Source: Streptomyces sp. BHT-5-2
Lineage (GTDB): Bacteria > Actinomycetota > Actinomycetes > Streptomycetales > Streptomycetaceae
Reading direction: 5' to 3'
NCBI RefSeq assembly: GCF_019774615.1
Contig: NZ_CP081497.1
Span: 868,001-932,000, forward strand
DNA length: 64,000 nt
The translations under genes were made by a program, and so were the position numbers. Of the stretch, positions 17,710 through 26,837 are shown piece by piece (positions within the stretch are counted from its first letter, which is position 1; each line of letters begins with the position of its first letter). The notes under the pieces were generated by a model. That model was not told the DNA's origin, did no database searches, and was given only the letters and a program-made list of their open reading frames with translations.

Positions 17710-18681
17710 GTGCCCAGAGCCGCAACACCGCGCACCACAAGCACCACCACCAGCACCACAGTCAGCCCGGGCGCCGTCGCCGTGCGCGCCCCAGGCACCG
17801 GCAGGTACGCGTCCGTACTGACCGGTGCCGCCCTGCTCGCCGCCGCCCTCACCATGGCCACCACCCCCACCTCCGCACACGCCGCAACCCCGGTCCCAAC
17901 CGGTACCGGCACATATGTGGCCCTCGGGGACTCCTACGCCGCCGGGGCCGGCGTTCCCGCCCAGTCGGCGGGACTGTGCCTGCGCTCCGACCACAACTAC
18001 GGGCATCTCGTCGCCGCGGCCCTCTCCCCGTCCTCGTACGTGGACAAGACCTGCGCCGGCGCCAAGGTGAGCGCGCTGACCACGTCTCAGACCGACGTCG
18101 GGATCGTCGTCAACGGCCCTCAGCTCGATGCCGTCACACCCGACACCTCCCTGGTCACCCTCACCCTCGGCGGCAACGAACTCGGCACCTCCGACCTCGG
18201 CTTCGTCGACGTCGCGGTCGCCTGCTCGGGCCTCTCCCTCACCAACCCCTTCGGCTCGCCCTGCCACGACTTCTACGGCAACACGCTCAGCCGACGACTC
18301 GACTCGGCGGCGACCCGCCTGGCCGACGGCCTGCGCAAGCTGTCCGCCAAGGCCCCCAAGGCCAAGGTGGTGGTCGTGGGCTACCCGGCCGTGCTTCCCG
18401 ACGATCCGAAGAAGTGCCTGGGCAAGATGCCCGTCACCACCGGTGACCTCCGCTTCCTGCGCTCCGTCCTCGGCGAGCTCAACGACAAGGTGGCCAGGAC
18501 CGCCACCGCGGCGGGCGCCGCCTACGTCGACACCTTCGGCCCGACCAAGGGACACGACAGCTGTTCCACGTCGCCCTGGATCGAAGGTCTCCTGCCCACC
18601 TCACCCGCCGCGCCCCTGCACCCCAACGCCACCGGCGAACGTGCCATGTCGCAGGCGGTGTTGAGGGCTCTCGGCCACTGA
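17710..18681 (+). CDS. secreted SGNH/GDSL esterase-lipase
   Basis: 323 residues with a long basic/Thr-rich N-region, a hydrophobic segment (VLTGAALLAAALTMA) and AHA cleavage site, then an SGNH hydrolase. Seen: block I GDSYAAGAG with nucleophile Ser, block III GGNELG, and block V DSCSTSPWIEG ... PLHPNATGERAM with the catalytic His; several Cys pairs fit the extracellular disulphides of streptomycete SGNH lipases. GTG at 17710 has AGGAGG 4 nt upstream. Probably an extracellular esterase/lipase acting on lipids or polymers. Confidence 0.86.
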   Translation: MPRAATPRTTSTTTSTTVSPGAVAVRAPGTGRYASVLTGAALLAAALTMATTPTSAHAATPVPTGTGTYVALGDSYAAGAGVPAQSAGLCLRSDHNYGHLVAAALSPSSYVDKTCAGAKVSALTTSQTDVGIVVNGPQLDAVTPDTSLVTLTLGGNELGTSDLGFVDVAVACSGLSLTNPFGSPCHDFYGNTLSRRLDSAATRLADGLRKLSAKAPKAKVVVVGYPAVLPDDPKKCLGKMPVTTGDLRFLRSVLGELNDKVARTATAAGAAYVDTFGPTKGHDSCSTSPWIEGLLPTSPAAPLHPNATGERAMSQAVLRALGH

Positions 18682-18696
18682 GCCACCGCACGTACA

Positions 18697-18727
18697 CCGC
18701 CCCGCCGGATCGGCTCCGGCGGGGCGG
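18697..18727. terminator. bidirectional terminator hairpin
   Basis: Perfect 13-bp stem CCGCCCCGCCGGA / TCCGGCGGGGCGG with a 5-nt loop between the convergent SGNH and HSL-family genes. Confidence 0.7.
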
Positions 18728-18804
18728 CGTGGTGGTGCCGAACCTGTGGCGGGGACGCTGCGGAACGGGCGTAGCCGCCGCTCCATCGGCTCTGCCGCGC
18801 GGAC

Positions 18805-19878
18805 CTATCCGGTCGCCGGCCTGTTCCCGTGCCCGTTCCCCTGCCTGGTGCCCGCCTGGGCGAGCAGCCGCCGGAGCCAGCGCGTGCGGGCCTCACGCGC
18901 GTCCTGGCTGACGGCCGCATTCGGCGCCAATCCGTCGAAGCCGTGACAGGCACCGGGCCAGACATGCAACTCGGCCTGGCCGCCGGCCTGCCAGATCGCG
19001 TTCGCGTACGCCACGTCCTCGTCCCGGAACATCTCGGCCGACCCGACGTCGATATAGGCCGGGGGCAGCCCGGACAGGTCCGTGGCACGAGCCGGGGCCG
19101 CGTAGGACGGCAGGTCCGCGGCGCCGTAGCGGTCGCCCAACAGTGCCTGCCATGCCGTCGCGTTGGAGGTGAGGTCCCACACGCCCAGTCCCGTCATCTG
19201 ATGACTGGAGAAGGTGCTGTCGCGGTCGTCGAGCATCGGGCACAGCAGCAGTTGCCCCAGCGCCCTCGGCCCCCCGCGGTCACGGGCCAACAGGGCCAGG
19301 GCCGCCGCGAGCCCACCCCCCGCGCTCTTTCCGCCGATGACGACGCGGTCCGCGTCGATGCCCAGTTCGGCCGCATGCTCGGCCGCCCAGACGAGCCCGG
19401 CGTAGCAGTCCTCCAGTGGCTCCGGATACTGCGCCTGCGGCGCCAACCGGTACTCGACCGAGATGACGGCCAGTCCCAGCGGAAGGGCCCACTCGCGAAG
19501 CATCCGCGGCAGCACGGACCAGGCGTTGCCCATGATCATGGCGCCGCCGTGCATGTAGTAGAGCAGCGGCAGTGGCCCGACGAGTCCGGCGGGGCGTGCG
19601 CTCACCAGCGTGACCTCCGGTCCGCCGCCCGGCGGCCCCGGTACGCGGTACTCCGTCACCTCGAACCGGCCGTCGGCACGCAACTGCTCGACCGTCGGCC
19701 TGGGCCGGCTCCGGGCGTCCCGCTCCTGCCGGACCGCCAGACCGTCCGGCGTGATCGGCGCCCTGGCTTCCTCCCCCAACGCCGCGAGCACGACGCCCAG
19801 TTCGGGATCGAACGGCGGCGGTGCCGCCCTCGATGCCGAGACCTGTTCGTCCTCCGACGACACGCGACGATCAGTCAT
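18805..19878 (-). CDS. alpha/beta hydrolase, hormone-sensitive-lipase (family IV) esterase
   Basis: 357 residues. Seen: HGGAMIMG oxyanion motif (HGGG in most relatives), nucleophile elbow GKSAGGG (GDSAGG in most relatives, so Lys replaces the usual Asp), acidic residue near DVGSAEMFRDED, and catalytic His in ACHGFDG. Arylacetamide deacetylase/acetyl-hydrolase-like. ATG at 19878. The 283 bp upstream hold no recognisable gene. The SpoIIE phosphatase lies upstream on the same strand. Substrate unknown; bacterial relatives hydrolyse short acyl esters. Confidence 0.83.
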   Translation of the reverse strand: MTDRRVSSEDEQVSASRAAPPPFDPELGVVLAALGEEARAPITPDGLAVRQERDARSRPRPTVEQLRADGRFEVTEYRVPGPPGGGPEVTLVSARPAGLVGPLPLLYYMHGGAMIMGNAWSVLPRMLREWALPLGLAVISVEYRLAPQAQYPEPLEDCYAGLVWAAEHAAELGIDADRVVIGGKSAGGGLAAALALLARDRGGPRALGQLLLCPMLDDRDSTFSSHQMTGLGVWDLTSNATAWQALLGDRYGAADLPSYAAPARATDLSGLPPAYIDVGSAEMFRDEDVAYANAIWQAGGQAELHVWPGACHGFDGLAPNAAVSQDAREARTRWLRRLLAQAGTRQGNGHGNRPATG

Positions 19879-20161
19879 GCCTCACCCCACCGTCCTGCGG
19901 CAGCCCACCGTCCGCCACCCACCCCGACACGCCTCGACCCCGCACCCGCTCACCCGCCCGGAGCGCGCTCGCCTGATTCTCATAGGCCGTAGCCAACCAC
20001 ATCACCAGCCACCACGACCGCCCGTCGACGAACCGCTGCGACCGGTCTGTCTGCCGCGCTCGCCGCACCGTTCCTGGCGAAGGTCGGCGTGACGATCGCC
20101 TCCGCCAGCGTCCCCGGTGGTGAGGTGACCGACCCTGATGCCATCGGTCGCATCGTCCCGC

Positions 20162-21289
20162 TCAGCCACCACCAGGCTCGTCCGCCGGCACGGACGGTGT
20201 TCGGGTGACTGCGAGCAGTGCCATGTCGTCTGCGATCCGGCCCTCGGTGTGATGGTTGACCTCGGTGAGGAGGATGTCCAGCAGCGCGTCCGGGCCGGTG
20301 AAGGCCACTCCGGTCAGGCCCGCTGCCGGGTCGTAGAAGTCCCCGGCGCGGTTTCGTGCCTCGTACAGGCCGTCGGTGTAGAGCAGCAGCGTGGCTCCCA
20401 TGGGAAAGGGCACCGTGTCGATCCGGTCCGGTTCGCCGTCCGGCTCCGCCAGTCCCAGAGGAAGGGCCGGCTCGGCGGGGTCCACGCTCTGGATCCGGCC
20501 GGCGTGCAGCAGCAGTGGCGCCGGGTGTCCGCGATTGACCAGCCGCACCTCGTCGTCGCCGTACGGGATCTCCACCAGAACGCCGGTGACGAACCCCTCG
20601 GTCCGTTCGGGCCCCGTCCGCCGGGCCTTTTCGCGCAGCAGTGCCCGTTCCAGTCTGACCGCCACCCCGGCGAGCGAAGGTTCCTCCTCCGCCGCCTCCC
20701 GGAACGCCCCCATGGCCACGGCCACCACCTTGACCGCGTCCAGGCCCTTGCCGCGTACGTCGGCGACCAGGCAGCGCATGCCGTACGGCGTTTCCTGTGC
20801 GCCGTACAAGTCGCCGCCGATCTGCGCCTCTTTCGCCGCTGCCTGGTAGCGCACCGCGATCTGCAGTGCCCCTATCGAGCCCGGTGGTTGCGGCAGTACC
20901 GCACGCTGTGCGGCCAGCGCGACCCTGCGCGCGGACTGCAGGCGCACATAGCTGTAGTACATGAGGCGGTTGACGACGATGGCGAGGGCGGAGACGGTCA
21001 CCACCGCCGCCAACTCGCTCCACCCACCGGAGTCCCCGATCATGCCGAAGTGCGTGAGCAGCGCGACGTCGGCGGCACAGGCACCGATGCCCGCCAGGAT
21101 CGTCGCGCGTAGCGACAGCAGCGCGGCGGCCGTCATCGGCGCGGCCGTGTAGAGGGCTTCTCCACTGACATGCGGAGGGGTGTAGTAGTCGAAGACGGCA
21201 CCTCCGACGAGCATGATGACGGGGACGAGTTCGAGGTGGTGCAGACACCATCGACCGACGCTGGTGCGCCCTGCACTCCGCGCCCTCAC
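20162..21289 (-). CDS. membrane-anchored PP2C (SpoIIE/RsbU-type) phosphatase
   Basis: 375 residues from a GTG at 21289 (GGGAG 8 nt upstream); the frame is open to 21430. Three to four N-terminal hydrophobic helices (LELVPVIMLVGGAVFDYY, APMTAAALLSLRATILAG, LAAVVTVSALAIVVNRL) precede a SpoIIE PP2C domain: AKEAQIGGDLYGA with the metal Asp, ADVRGKGLDAV, VNRGHPAPLLL, LLLYTDGLYEARN and a final ADDMALL. Such enzymes dephosphorylate anti-sigma antagonists or act in partner switching. Divergent from the HTH-receiver gene; the repeat-rich region between them may couple their regulation. Confidence 0.85.
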   Translation of the reverse strand: MRARSAGRTSVGRWCLHHLELVPVIMLVGGAVFDYYTPPHVSGEALYTAAPMTAAALLSLRATILAGIGACAADVALLTHFGMIGDSGGWSELAAVVTVSALAIVVNRLMYYSYVRLQSARRVALAAQRAVLPQPPGSIGALQIAVRYQAAAKEAQIGGDLYGAQETPYGMRCLVADVRGKGLDAVKVVAVAMGAFREAAEEEPSLAGVAVRLERALLREKARRTGPERTEGFVTGVLVEIPYGDDEVRLVNRGHPAPLLLHAGRIQSVDPAEPALPLGLAEPDGEPDRIDTVPFPMGATLLLYTDGLYEARNRAGDFYDPAAGLTGVAFTGPDALLDILLTEVNHHTEGRIADDMALLAVTRTPSVPADEPGGG

Positions 21290-21410
21290 GTCCACGCTCC
21301 CGCTCTGTCGTGCAGCAACACACCTCAAGCATCCTCGGGCCGGATGGCGCCTGCCAGTCGTGGAAATGCCGGTGTGTGTGCGTGTGATTACACACCGCGC
21401 CTGTGAGTCC

Positions 21411-21612
21411 GGTGTTGGCACGCCCGCCACCGTTGCACCCCGGCCCGAACGTCAACATCGCGCCCGCGGGCATGAGGGGGTGTTGGCGCAACACCGTCAC
21501 CGGTGGAGCGGCCCTGAGCTGCGGCTCTCGAACGTTGCGGGATGTCGACCGATGGCGCAACAGCCGCCGGGTGTTGCCGGTTTGCGAGTTGTCCGGCGCA
21601 ACCCGTTCGCCT
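21411..21612. promoter_or_regulatory. clustered GGTGTTG / CAAC-type motifs in the phosphatase/receiver intergenic region
   Basis: A perfect inverted repeat GGTGTTG-GCG-CAACACC lies at 21479-21495. Related half sites occur nearby: GGTGTTGGC (21411-21419), GGCGCAACA (about 21554), GGGTGTTGCC (about 21569) and GGCGCAACCC (about 21598). The 460-bp stretch 21290-21748 has no gene of its own apart from an 18-codon ORF at 21700-21756 that overlaps the downstream start. Confidence 0.45.
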
Positions 21613-21748
21613 GCCGCCATTGTGTGGCGCATGGCAGGGCGGGCCCAATCGGGGCGCGCCGTCCCGGCCGGTCTGCGGCGGGTTGAGGAGGCGGGTGCGA
21701 TGGATGATCGTTCAAGGGCGGAGCGTTCGGGGAAGGGCGGCAGCGTCC

Positions 21749-22849
21749 GTGGGTGAGCTGCGCCCCCTGGGGCAGAACCTGACGCCGGAGTCCCGGGCGC
21801 TGGCCGTGGCGCTGCGGGAGTTGTTCGAGGGCCTGGGAGTGTCGGTGCGCCGCTACGCGGCCCGGCGCGTACGAGACGCCGGGACCTTTTCCCGCTACCT
21901 CAGCGGTACCCGCGTCCCGCCATGGGAAGTGGTGATGGATCTCTTCACCGATGTCGCCGAACACCGTGGCATGGCGGCCACCCCGGAGGCCATCGAACTG
22001 GTACGGCGACTGCACCGGGCGGCGGTGGAAACCGGCGCCTCACCCCGTCACGCGGTCGAAGTCCTTGAACGGCAACTCGCCGAAGCCGACCGTGTTTCAC
22101 GCCGCTCGACCGCCCGCGGGGACGCACTGGGGGACGCCTTGCTGGACCGCAAGCACCGCATCGCGGACCTGGAGGTGCGCCTCAACCAGCTGGAGGCCGA
22201 ATGGGGCGCGGAACGCGAGCGAGCCGAACGCCTGGCGGCCGCGGCCGGCCCCGACGTCACGGAGCTGTTGTACGAACGTGATCGGCTGCGGGTCGAAGTC
22301 GCCCGCCTGTCGGCCCAGTTGCAGGAGGCGCAGGTGCGGCGCGACGAGGCCGAGGCGCGTTGTGCCCTGCTGGAACGGCAGTTGGAGGCGGTCGAGCAGG
22401 TGCAGCAGGCCGCCGCAGACGTGACCCCCGCGGTGCCTCGGGCCATGCCCAGGATTCTCGTCGTCGACGATCAGCCGGACAACCTGCTGGCCATGACCGC
22501 CGTCCTGTCCACCCTCGACCAGGAACTGGTCGCGGTCTCCTCGGGCCGCGACGCCCTCAAGGCGCTTCTCGACCACGACGACTTCGCCGTGATCATCATG
22601 GATGTGCAGATGCCTGACATGGACGGCTACGAAACCGCCGCCCACATCAAGCGGCGGCCGCGCACCCACGATGTGCCCATCATCTTCCTGACGGCCATGG
22701 GGACCGACCCCGAGCATTCGGCGCGCGGCTATGCCGCCGGCGCGGTCGACTACATCGGCAAGCCCTTCGACCCGTGGGTTCTACGGGCCAAGGTCGCCGT
22801 CTTCACCGGCATCTACCTCGAACAACGACGCCTCGCCGGAGAGCAGTGA
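21749..22849 (+). CDS. HTH - coiled coil - response-regulator receiver fusion
   Basis: About 366 residues. N-terminus (LTPESRALAVALRELFEGLG, then TFSRYLSGTRVPPWEVV) is an XRE-like HTH typical of streptomycete regulators; residues about 110-230 are a heptad-rich coiled coil (repeated ERERAERLAA, LEEA-type pattern); the C-terminus is a receiver: ILVVDDQPDN, phospho-acceptor Asp in IIMDVQMPDMDG, LTAMG and IGKPFDPW. No C-terminal output domain. GTG at 21749 preferred because relatives begin at GELR; ATG 21704 is an alternative. The paired phosphatase suggests a signalling role. Confidence 0.72.
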   Translation: MGELRPLGQNLTPESRALAVALRELFEGLGVSVRRYAARRVRDAGTFSRYLSGTRVPPWEVVMDLFTDVAEHRGMAATPEAIELVRRLHRAAVETGASPRHAVEVLERQLAEADRVSRRSTARGDALGDALLDRKHRIADLEVRLNQLEAEWGAERERAERLAAAAGPDVTELLYERDRLRVEVARLSAQLQEAQVRRDEAEARCALLERQLEAVEQVQQAAADVTPAVPRAMPRILVVDDQPDNLLAMTAVLSTLDQELVAVSSGRDALKALLDHDDFAVIIMDVQMPDMDGYETAAHIKRRPRTHDVPIIFLTAMGTDPEHSARGYAAGAVDYIGKPFDPWVLRAKVAVFTGIYLEQRRLAGEQ

Positions 22850-22873
22850 GGGACTGGAGAACAGTGATCTGAG

Positions 22874-22908
22874 GCGCGAAGCGCGAAGCGTGAAGCACGA
22901 AGCGCGCA
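22874..22908 (+). repeat. tandem GCGCGAA heptamers
   Basis: Five tandem heptamers (GCGCGAA, GCGCGAA, GCGTGAA, GCACGAA, GCGCGCA) just after the receiver gene stop, in a 281-bp non-coding stretch. Further on, TTGACA (23025-23030) could be a -35 box for the next gene, but no good -10 is visible. Confidence 0.75.
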
Positions 22909-23130
22909 AGGTCAGGGCTGCTCGCCCGGCCTTGAGCGCTGTTGTTCCAGCGCGATCGGCCGAACGTGCCCGGCGCGGGCGGACCCGACGGGAGCGGACC
23001 GGGAATCATGGGAGGAAGGCAGACTTGACATGAATCTTGGCATATTCACGTCAAAAATCATGGAGCATCTGCCTTGTTCTCTTCAGGGGTGCGTGCCTCA
23101 ATTGGCATCCCCTCACAAAGGCGGTCTCCC

Positions 23131-23598
23131 ATGAGACACAGCAAGCTCGGCACGGGTGCGTTAGTCGGTGTCGGCGTCGCGCTCGCGGGCACTCTCGCGA
23201 TGGCGCCGGCCTCGGCCGCGGTGACACCGGACACCGCGACCCTCTCGTTCGACTGCGGGAGCTATGGCTCCGGAACGGCCACGCTCACCGCCACCCAGAG
23301 CGGAACGCAAGCGACCATCAACCTCTCCACGTCGGCGATCACTTCGCCCATCGACATCGGGGCGAACTCGGTCTCGTCCCAGCTCACACTGACCAAGAAC
23401 GGCTCGGATACGACGGTCTTCAGCGGTAGTTCCAACCCGGCGATCCCGGCCGGTGGCGCGGTCTCCACCGGACCACTCACCGGCACCGTCGCCACGGGCG
23501 ACCAGCTGTCCGCCTCCTCGCTCCAGGTGGTGGTGCTGGGCATCACCGCGACCTGCAACGCCACTTCGCCGCAGTCCCCGGGCCCCTTCGTCTTCTGA
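23131..23598 (+). CDS. secreted beta-rich protein of unknown function
   Basis: 155 residues with a clear signal peptide (TGALVGVGVALAGTLAMAPASA) and a mature domain of alternating Thr/Ser/Val strands with only two Cys (FDCGS near the start and ATCNA near the end), which probably form a disulphide joining the sheet ends. Family not recognised; it resembles many small streptomycete exported beta-sandwich proteins. ATG at 23131 follows AAAGG. A hairpin terminator follows, separating it from the kinase cassette. Confidence 0.72.
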   Translation: MRHSKLGTGALVGVGVALAGTLAMAPASAAVTPDTATLSFDCGSYGSGTATLTATQSGTQATINLSTSAITSPIDIGANSVSSQLTLTKNGSDTTVFSGSSNPAIPAGGAVSTGPLTGTVATGDQLSASSLQVVVLGITATCNATSPQSPGPFVF

Positions 23599-23619
23599 TT
23601 CCGACGACAGGCGCCCGAC

Positions 23620-23652
23620 GAGGGGTCGGCGGACGGCCGCCGCCGGCCCCTC
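23620..23652 (+). terminator. terminator hairpin
   Basis: GAGGGGTCGGCGG pairs with CCGCCGGCCCCTC (13-bp stem, one G-U pair) 22 nt after the stop of the secreted protein. Confidence 0.65.
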
Positions 23653-23734
23653 TCGACGCGGCCCCGCGTGTCGGCTGCCTGTGGGCCGTATATAGGCTCA
23701 CGGCCGTAGCGAGACCGACGGGGAGAACAGAAGA

Positions 23735-24652
23735 GTGGAGAAGCTGCGGCAGGACGATCCACCGCGGATCGGGGATTTTGTGACGTTGGCGCGCCTGGAC
23801 GCCGACGGCAGCCGGGGCGTTCCCGAACGCCGCTATCTGGCGCGCAGCGCCGACGGCGGGCACACCGTCGTGGCGTGTCTGCCGCCGCCCGGTGGCGACC
23901 CGGCGCGGTGGGCCGCCGAGGCGCAGCAGGCGGCCCGGCTGACGCAGCCCGGGTTCTGGCCGGTCGCCCAGCTCGGGGGAACGGCGGCCTTCCCCTGGTC
24001 CGCCACGCCCTACCGGCCCGCGCTGCCGCTGCCGGCCGTGCTCGCCGCATACGGCGGACCGCTGCCGGAGGCGTTGGTCCGTACGCTCGGCGGTGCGCTG
24101 GCCGAGGCGCTGGCCTCGGCGCATGTGCTGGGCATCGTGCACGGCGGAGTGTGTCCGGCGGGTGTACTGCTGACCGCCTGTGGGCCGTTGTTGGGGTGTT
24201 TCGGCGCAACCCGTGCGCACCCGCTGACCGAGACGTCCGAGACAACCGAGACAACCGAGACGTCCGAGACAACCGCGACGTCCGCCACACCGGCAGTCGG
24301 CCTGGAGACCGGTTGCCTGGCTCCGGAGCTGGCGGCGGGCGGGTCCGCGGACCGGGCCGGCGACGTCTACGCCCTGGGCGCCGTGCTGGCCTACGCGGCG
24401 ACCGGTCACACCGTGCCGGAACGCGCCGAGGTCCCCGTCGGCCTGCGCGACATCGTCACCGCATGCCGCTCGCGCGACCCCCGGGGCCGGCCCGAACCGG
24501 CAAGGGTACTGGCGGAGTTGCTGCCCGGCGCGGCGTACGGCGGGCTGGCCGGCGCCACCGAGCCGATCTCGTTGCCCGGCCGCGTCGTCGAGGCGTTGTC
24601 CCGTCAGTCGGCGGAGGTGCTCGCCGCCGCACTCCCCACCCACGAGCGCTGA
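23735..24652 (+). CDS. degenerate protein kinase (pseudokinase)
   Basis: 305 residues aligned by eye to the kinase domains of the next two genes, but with the catalytic signatures lost: the VAVK lysine is replaced (TVVACLPPP), HRDxKPxN is HGGVCPAGVLL, and DFG is CFG in GCFGATRA. The glycine loop is also not recognisable. Scaffold features remain: LAPELAAG for APE, GDVYALGAVLAYAATG for helix F, and RGRPEPARVL at the end. No TM segment or sensor domain. GTG at 23735 follows GGGAG; a TATATAGG at 23689-23696 may be the -10. The next kinase starts 4 nt after its stop, so the products are probably made together. Confidence 0.78.
   Translation: MEKLRQDDPPRIGDFVTLARLDADGSRGVPERRYLARSADGGHTVVACLPPPGGDPARWAAEAQQAARLTQPGFWPVAQLGGTAAFPWSATPYRPALPLPAVLAAYGGPLPEALVRTLGGALAEALASAHVLGIVHGGVCPAGVLLTACGPLLGCFGATRAHPLTETSETTETTETSETTATSATPAVGLETGCLAPELAAGGSADRAGDVYALGAVLAYAATGHTVPERAEVPVGLRDIVTACRSRDPRGRPEPARVLAELLPGAAYGGLAGATEPISLPGRVVEALSRQSAEVLAAALPTHER
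24230..24283 (+). repeat. tandem 9-bp repeat inside the pseudokinase gene
   Basis: Six 9-nt units of the form GAGAC(GT/AA)CC encode a Thr/Glu/Ser linker right after the degenerate DFG region, in place of the activation loop. Confidence 0.85.
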
Positions 24653-24656
24653 GGCC

Positions 24657-26837
24657 ATGATCTCCCCACTTCTGCACGACGATCCGCACACCGTCGGCCC
24701 GTTCCGGATCCTGGCGCGCCTCGGCGGAGGCGGCATGGGCACCGTCTACCTGGCGCGTTCGGCGGCCGGCCGCACGGTGGCGGTGAAGACGCTGCACACC
24801 CGCCTCGCCGGGGACGCCACGCTGCGGACCCGTTTCCGGCTGGAGGCGGACGCGGCCCGCGTCATCGGCTCCGAGCACGGCGCGGCGGTCGTCGACGCCG
24901 ACCCCCAGGCACCGACCCCGTGGCTGGCGACCGAGTATGTCCTCGGCCCGCCGCTGGACATGGCCGTCGAGACGGGCGGGCCGCTGCCGGAGCCGGCCGT
25001 GCGCGCCCTCGGCGCGTCGCTCGCCGCCGGACTGGAGCAGCTCCACCGGTCCGAGGTGGTGCACCGCGACCTGAAGCCGTCCAACGTCCTGATGACGGCC
25101 CGGGGCCCGCGGATCATCGACTTCGGCATCGCCCGGGCCTTCGGCGACGAGCACCTCACGAACGTGGGCAGCGCCGTGGGCACACCCGCGTTCATGTCGC
25201 CGGAGCAGGCCGCGGGCCTGGAACACGCGGCGGCCGGCGATGTGTTCGCGCTGGCCGGCGTGCTGGTCTTCGCCGCCACCGGCGTCGGCCCGTTCGGCGG
25301 CGGCGCCCCCACCGACCTGCTGTACCGCGTACGGTTCGGCGAACCGGAGCTGGGCCGGGTCCCCGTGGCGCTGCGCCCCCTGCTCACCCGCTGTCTGGCC
25401 AAGGACCCCGCGCAGCGCCCGTCCACCACCGAGCTGCGGACCGCACTGGGCGGCGCCGGACACGCCCCGGCGGACCGCGGCGGTTTCGCGGAGCTGCTGC
25501 CCGACGCGGTGCTGCGGGAGATATCCCGGCGCAGCGACGAGGTGTGGCACGAGCCGCCGCACCGTCTGCCGCCGCCCGCGCCCGCCGAGCCGCCGCGCAC
25601 CGAACCGGCCGCCGCACCGGGCGTCTCCAGGCGGCGGCTGCTGACGGTGGCCGGGGGCGCCCTCCTGGGCGGCGGGCTCCTCGGCGGCGGGGGCTGGGCG
25701 CTGTTCGCGGGCTCCGACGACGGCGGGGGCGGCACCACGAAGAAGGACGCCGTCGACCGGCCGAAGCCGCCGACGGCGCTGTGGTCCACGCCCCTGTGGT
25801 GCCCGTCCACCGGCGGCGAGGTGATGCGGGTCGGCCGCAACCTGGCCATGCGCGCGGGCATCGTACTGTGCGGCATCAACGCCGAATCGGGCAGCTCGAC
25901 CTGGCAGGCGAGCATCGAGGAGACCTGGCGGTCGGCGAGCGACGGCACGCGGATGTACGCCCTGCGGGGCTACCAGGACGCGGTGTCGCTGGCGGTGTGC
26001 GAGGTCGCCCAGACCGACGGCTCGCTGGGCAAGCCCCTGGTGGAGCTGTCCGCGTTCGCCGGCAAGGAGAAGCTCAACCAGCTGCTGTGCGTCGTCGACG
26101 GCGTCGCGTACCTGGTGGCCAAGGCCGCCTCCGGCGGGCACTGGTACCTCGTCGCGGCCGATCTGGGCACGGCCAAGGAGCGCTGGCGCAGCCCGGTGGA
26201 GGGGCCGCAGACCGAGGGCGCTCCGCCCGCACTGTGCGGCGCCGTGTCGGGGGCCCGGGTGGTGCTGTGCGGCAGCCCCGCGGAGGGTTCGAAGTTCATC
26301 CGGCTGTCCGTGCACGACAAGGCCGACGGCCACCAACTGTGGGACCTCTCCGAGACGTTCGCGGGCACCCCGCCGTCCCGCCTGGTCCTCGACGACCACA
26401 ACGTCTACCTGGGCTCGGACGGCCTGACGGCTCGTCAGCTGTCCGACGGGAAGCTGGCATGGGTCTTCGGCATGCAGCGGGACGTCGGCGACAGCGCGGG
26501 GGAGGAGCGGAAGTACGGCACCCCCATCGTCCAGGACGGCGTCGTCTACTGCACCGAGGCCGACCGGGGACTGATCGCCGTCGACGCCCTCTCCGGCACC
26601 CTGAACTGGCAGGAGAAGGGACTGTCCGGCAGGAAGAGCCTGCGGGACGTGGCACCGGCGGTCGGCAAGCGGTACGCCTACTGCGCCGACGACAAGGGCG
26701 TACGCGCCGTCGACCTCCAAGCCCGCAAGGCCGTGTGGACCTACGAGGCCACGCCCCTCGTCCTCACCGGCGACGCCACGGCGGGCCGTCTGTACGTCCG
26801 CCAGGAGAAGCGTTCCCTCGCCCTCCCGCTCGCCTGA
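24657..26837 (+). CDS. membrane Ser/Thr kinase with extracytoplasmic PQQ-type propeller
   Basis: 726 residues. N-terminal active-type kinase: GGGGMGTVYLA glycine loop, VAVKTL lysine, VVHRDLKPSNVLMT, IDFGIARAF, GTPAFMSPEQ, DVFALAGVLV. After a Pro-rich linker, RRRLLTVAGGALLGG (about residues 325-350) forms a single membrane span with a Tat-like Arg start, followed by about 370 residues of PQQ/beta-propeller repeats (LWSTPLW, STWQASIEE, RWRSPVEG, LAWVFGM, LNWQEKG, AVWTYEA). Transmembrane sensor kinase, ligand unknown. Immediately follows the pseudokinase and precedes a paralogue. Confidence 0.87.
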   Translation: MISPLLHDDPHTVGPFRILARLGGGGMGTVYLARSAAGRTVAVKTLHTRLAGDATLRTRFRLEADAARVIGSEHGAAVVDADPQAPTPWLATEYVLGPPLDMAVETGGPLPEPAVRALGASLAAGLEQLHRSEVVHRDLKPSNVLMTARGPRIIDFGIARAFGDEHLTNVGSAVGTPAFMSPEQAAGLEHAAAGDVFALAGVLVFAATGVGPFGGGAPTDLLYRVRFGEPELGRVPVALRPLLTRCLAKDPAQRPSTTELRTALGGAGHAPADRGGFAELLPDAVLREISRRSDEVWHEPPHRLPPPAPAEPPRTEPAAAPGVSRRRLLTVAGGALLGGGLLGGGGWALFAGSDDGGGGTTKKDAVDRPKPPTALWSTPLWCPSTGGEVMRVGRNLAMRAGIVLCGINAESGSSTWQASIEETWRSASDGTRMYALRGYQDAVSLAVCEVAQTDGSLGKPLVELSAFAGKEKLNQLLCVVDGVAYLVAKAASGGHWYLVAADLGTAKERWRSPVEGPQTEGAPPALCGAVSGARVVLCGSPAEGSKFIRLSVHDKADGHQLWDLSETFAGTPPSRLVLDDHNVYLGSDGLTARQLSDGKLAWVFGMQRDVGDSAGEERKYGTPIVQDGVVYCTEADRGLIAVDALSGTLNWQEKGLSGRKSLRDVAPAVGKRYAYCADDKGVRAVDLQARKAVWTYEATPLVLTGDATAGRLYVRQEKRSLALPLA

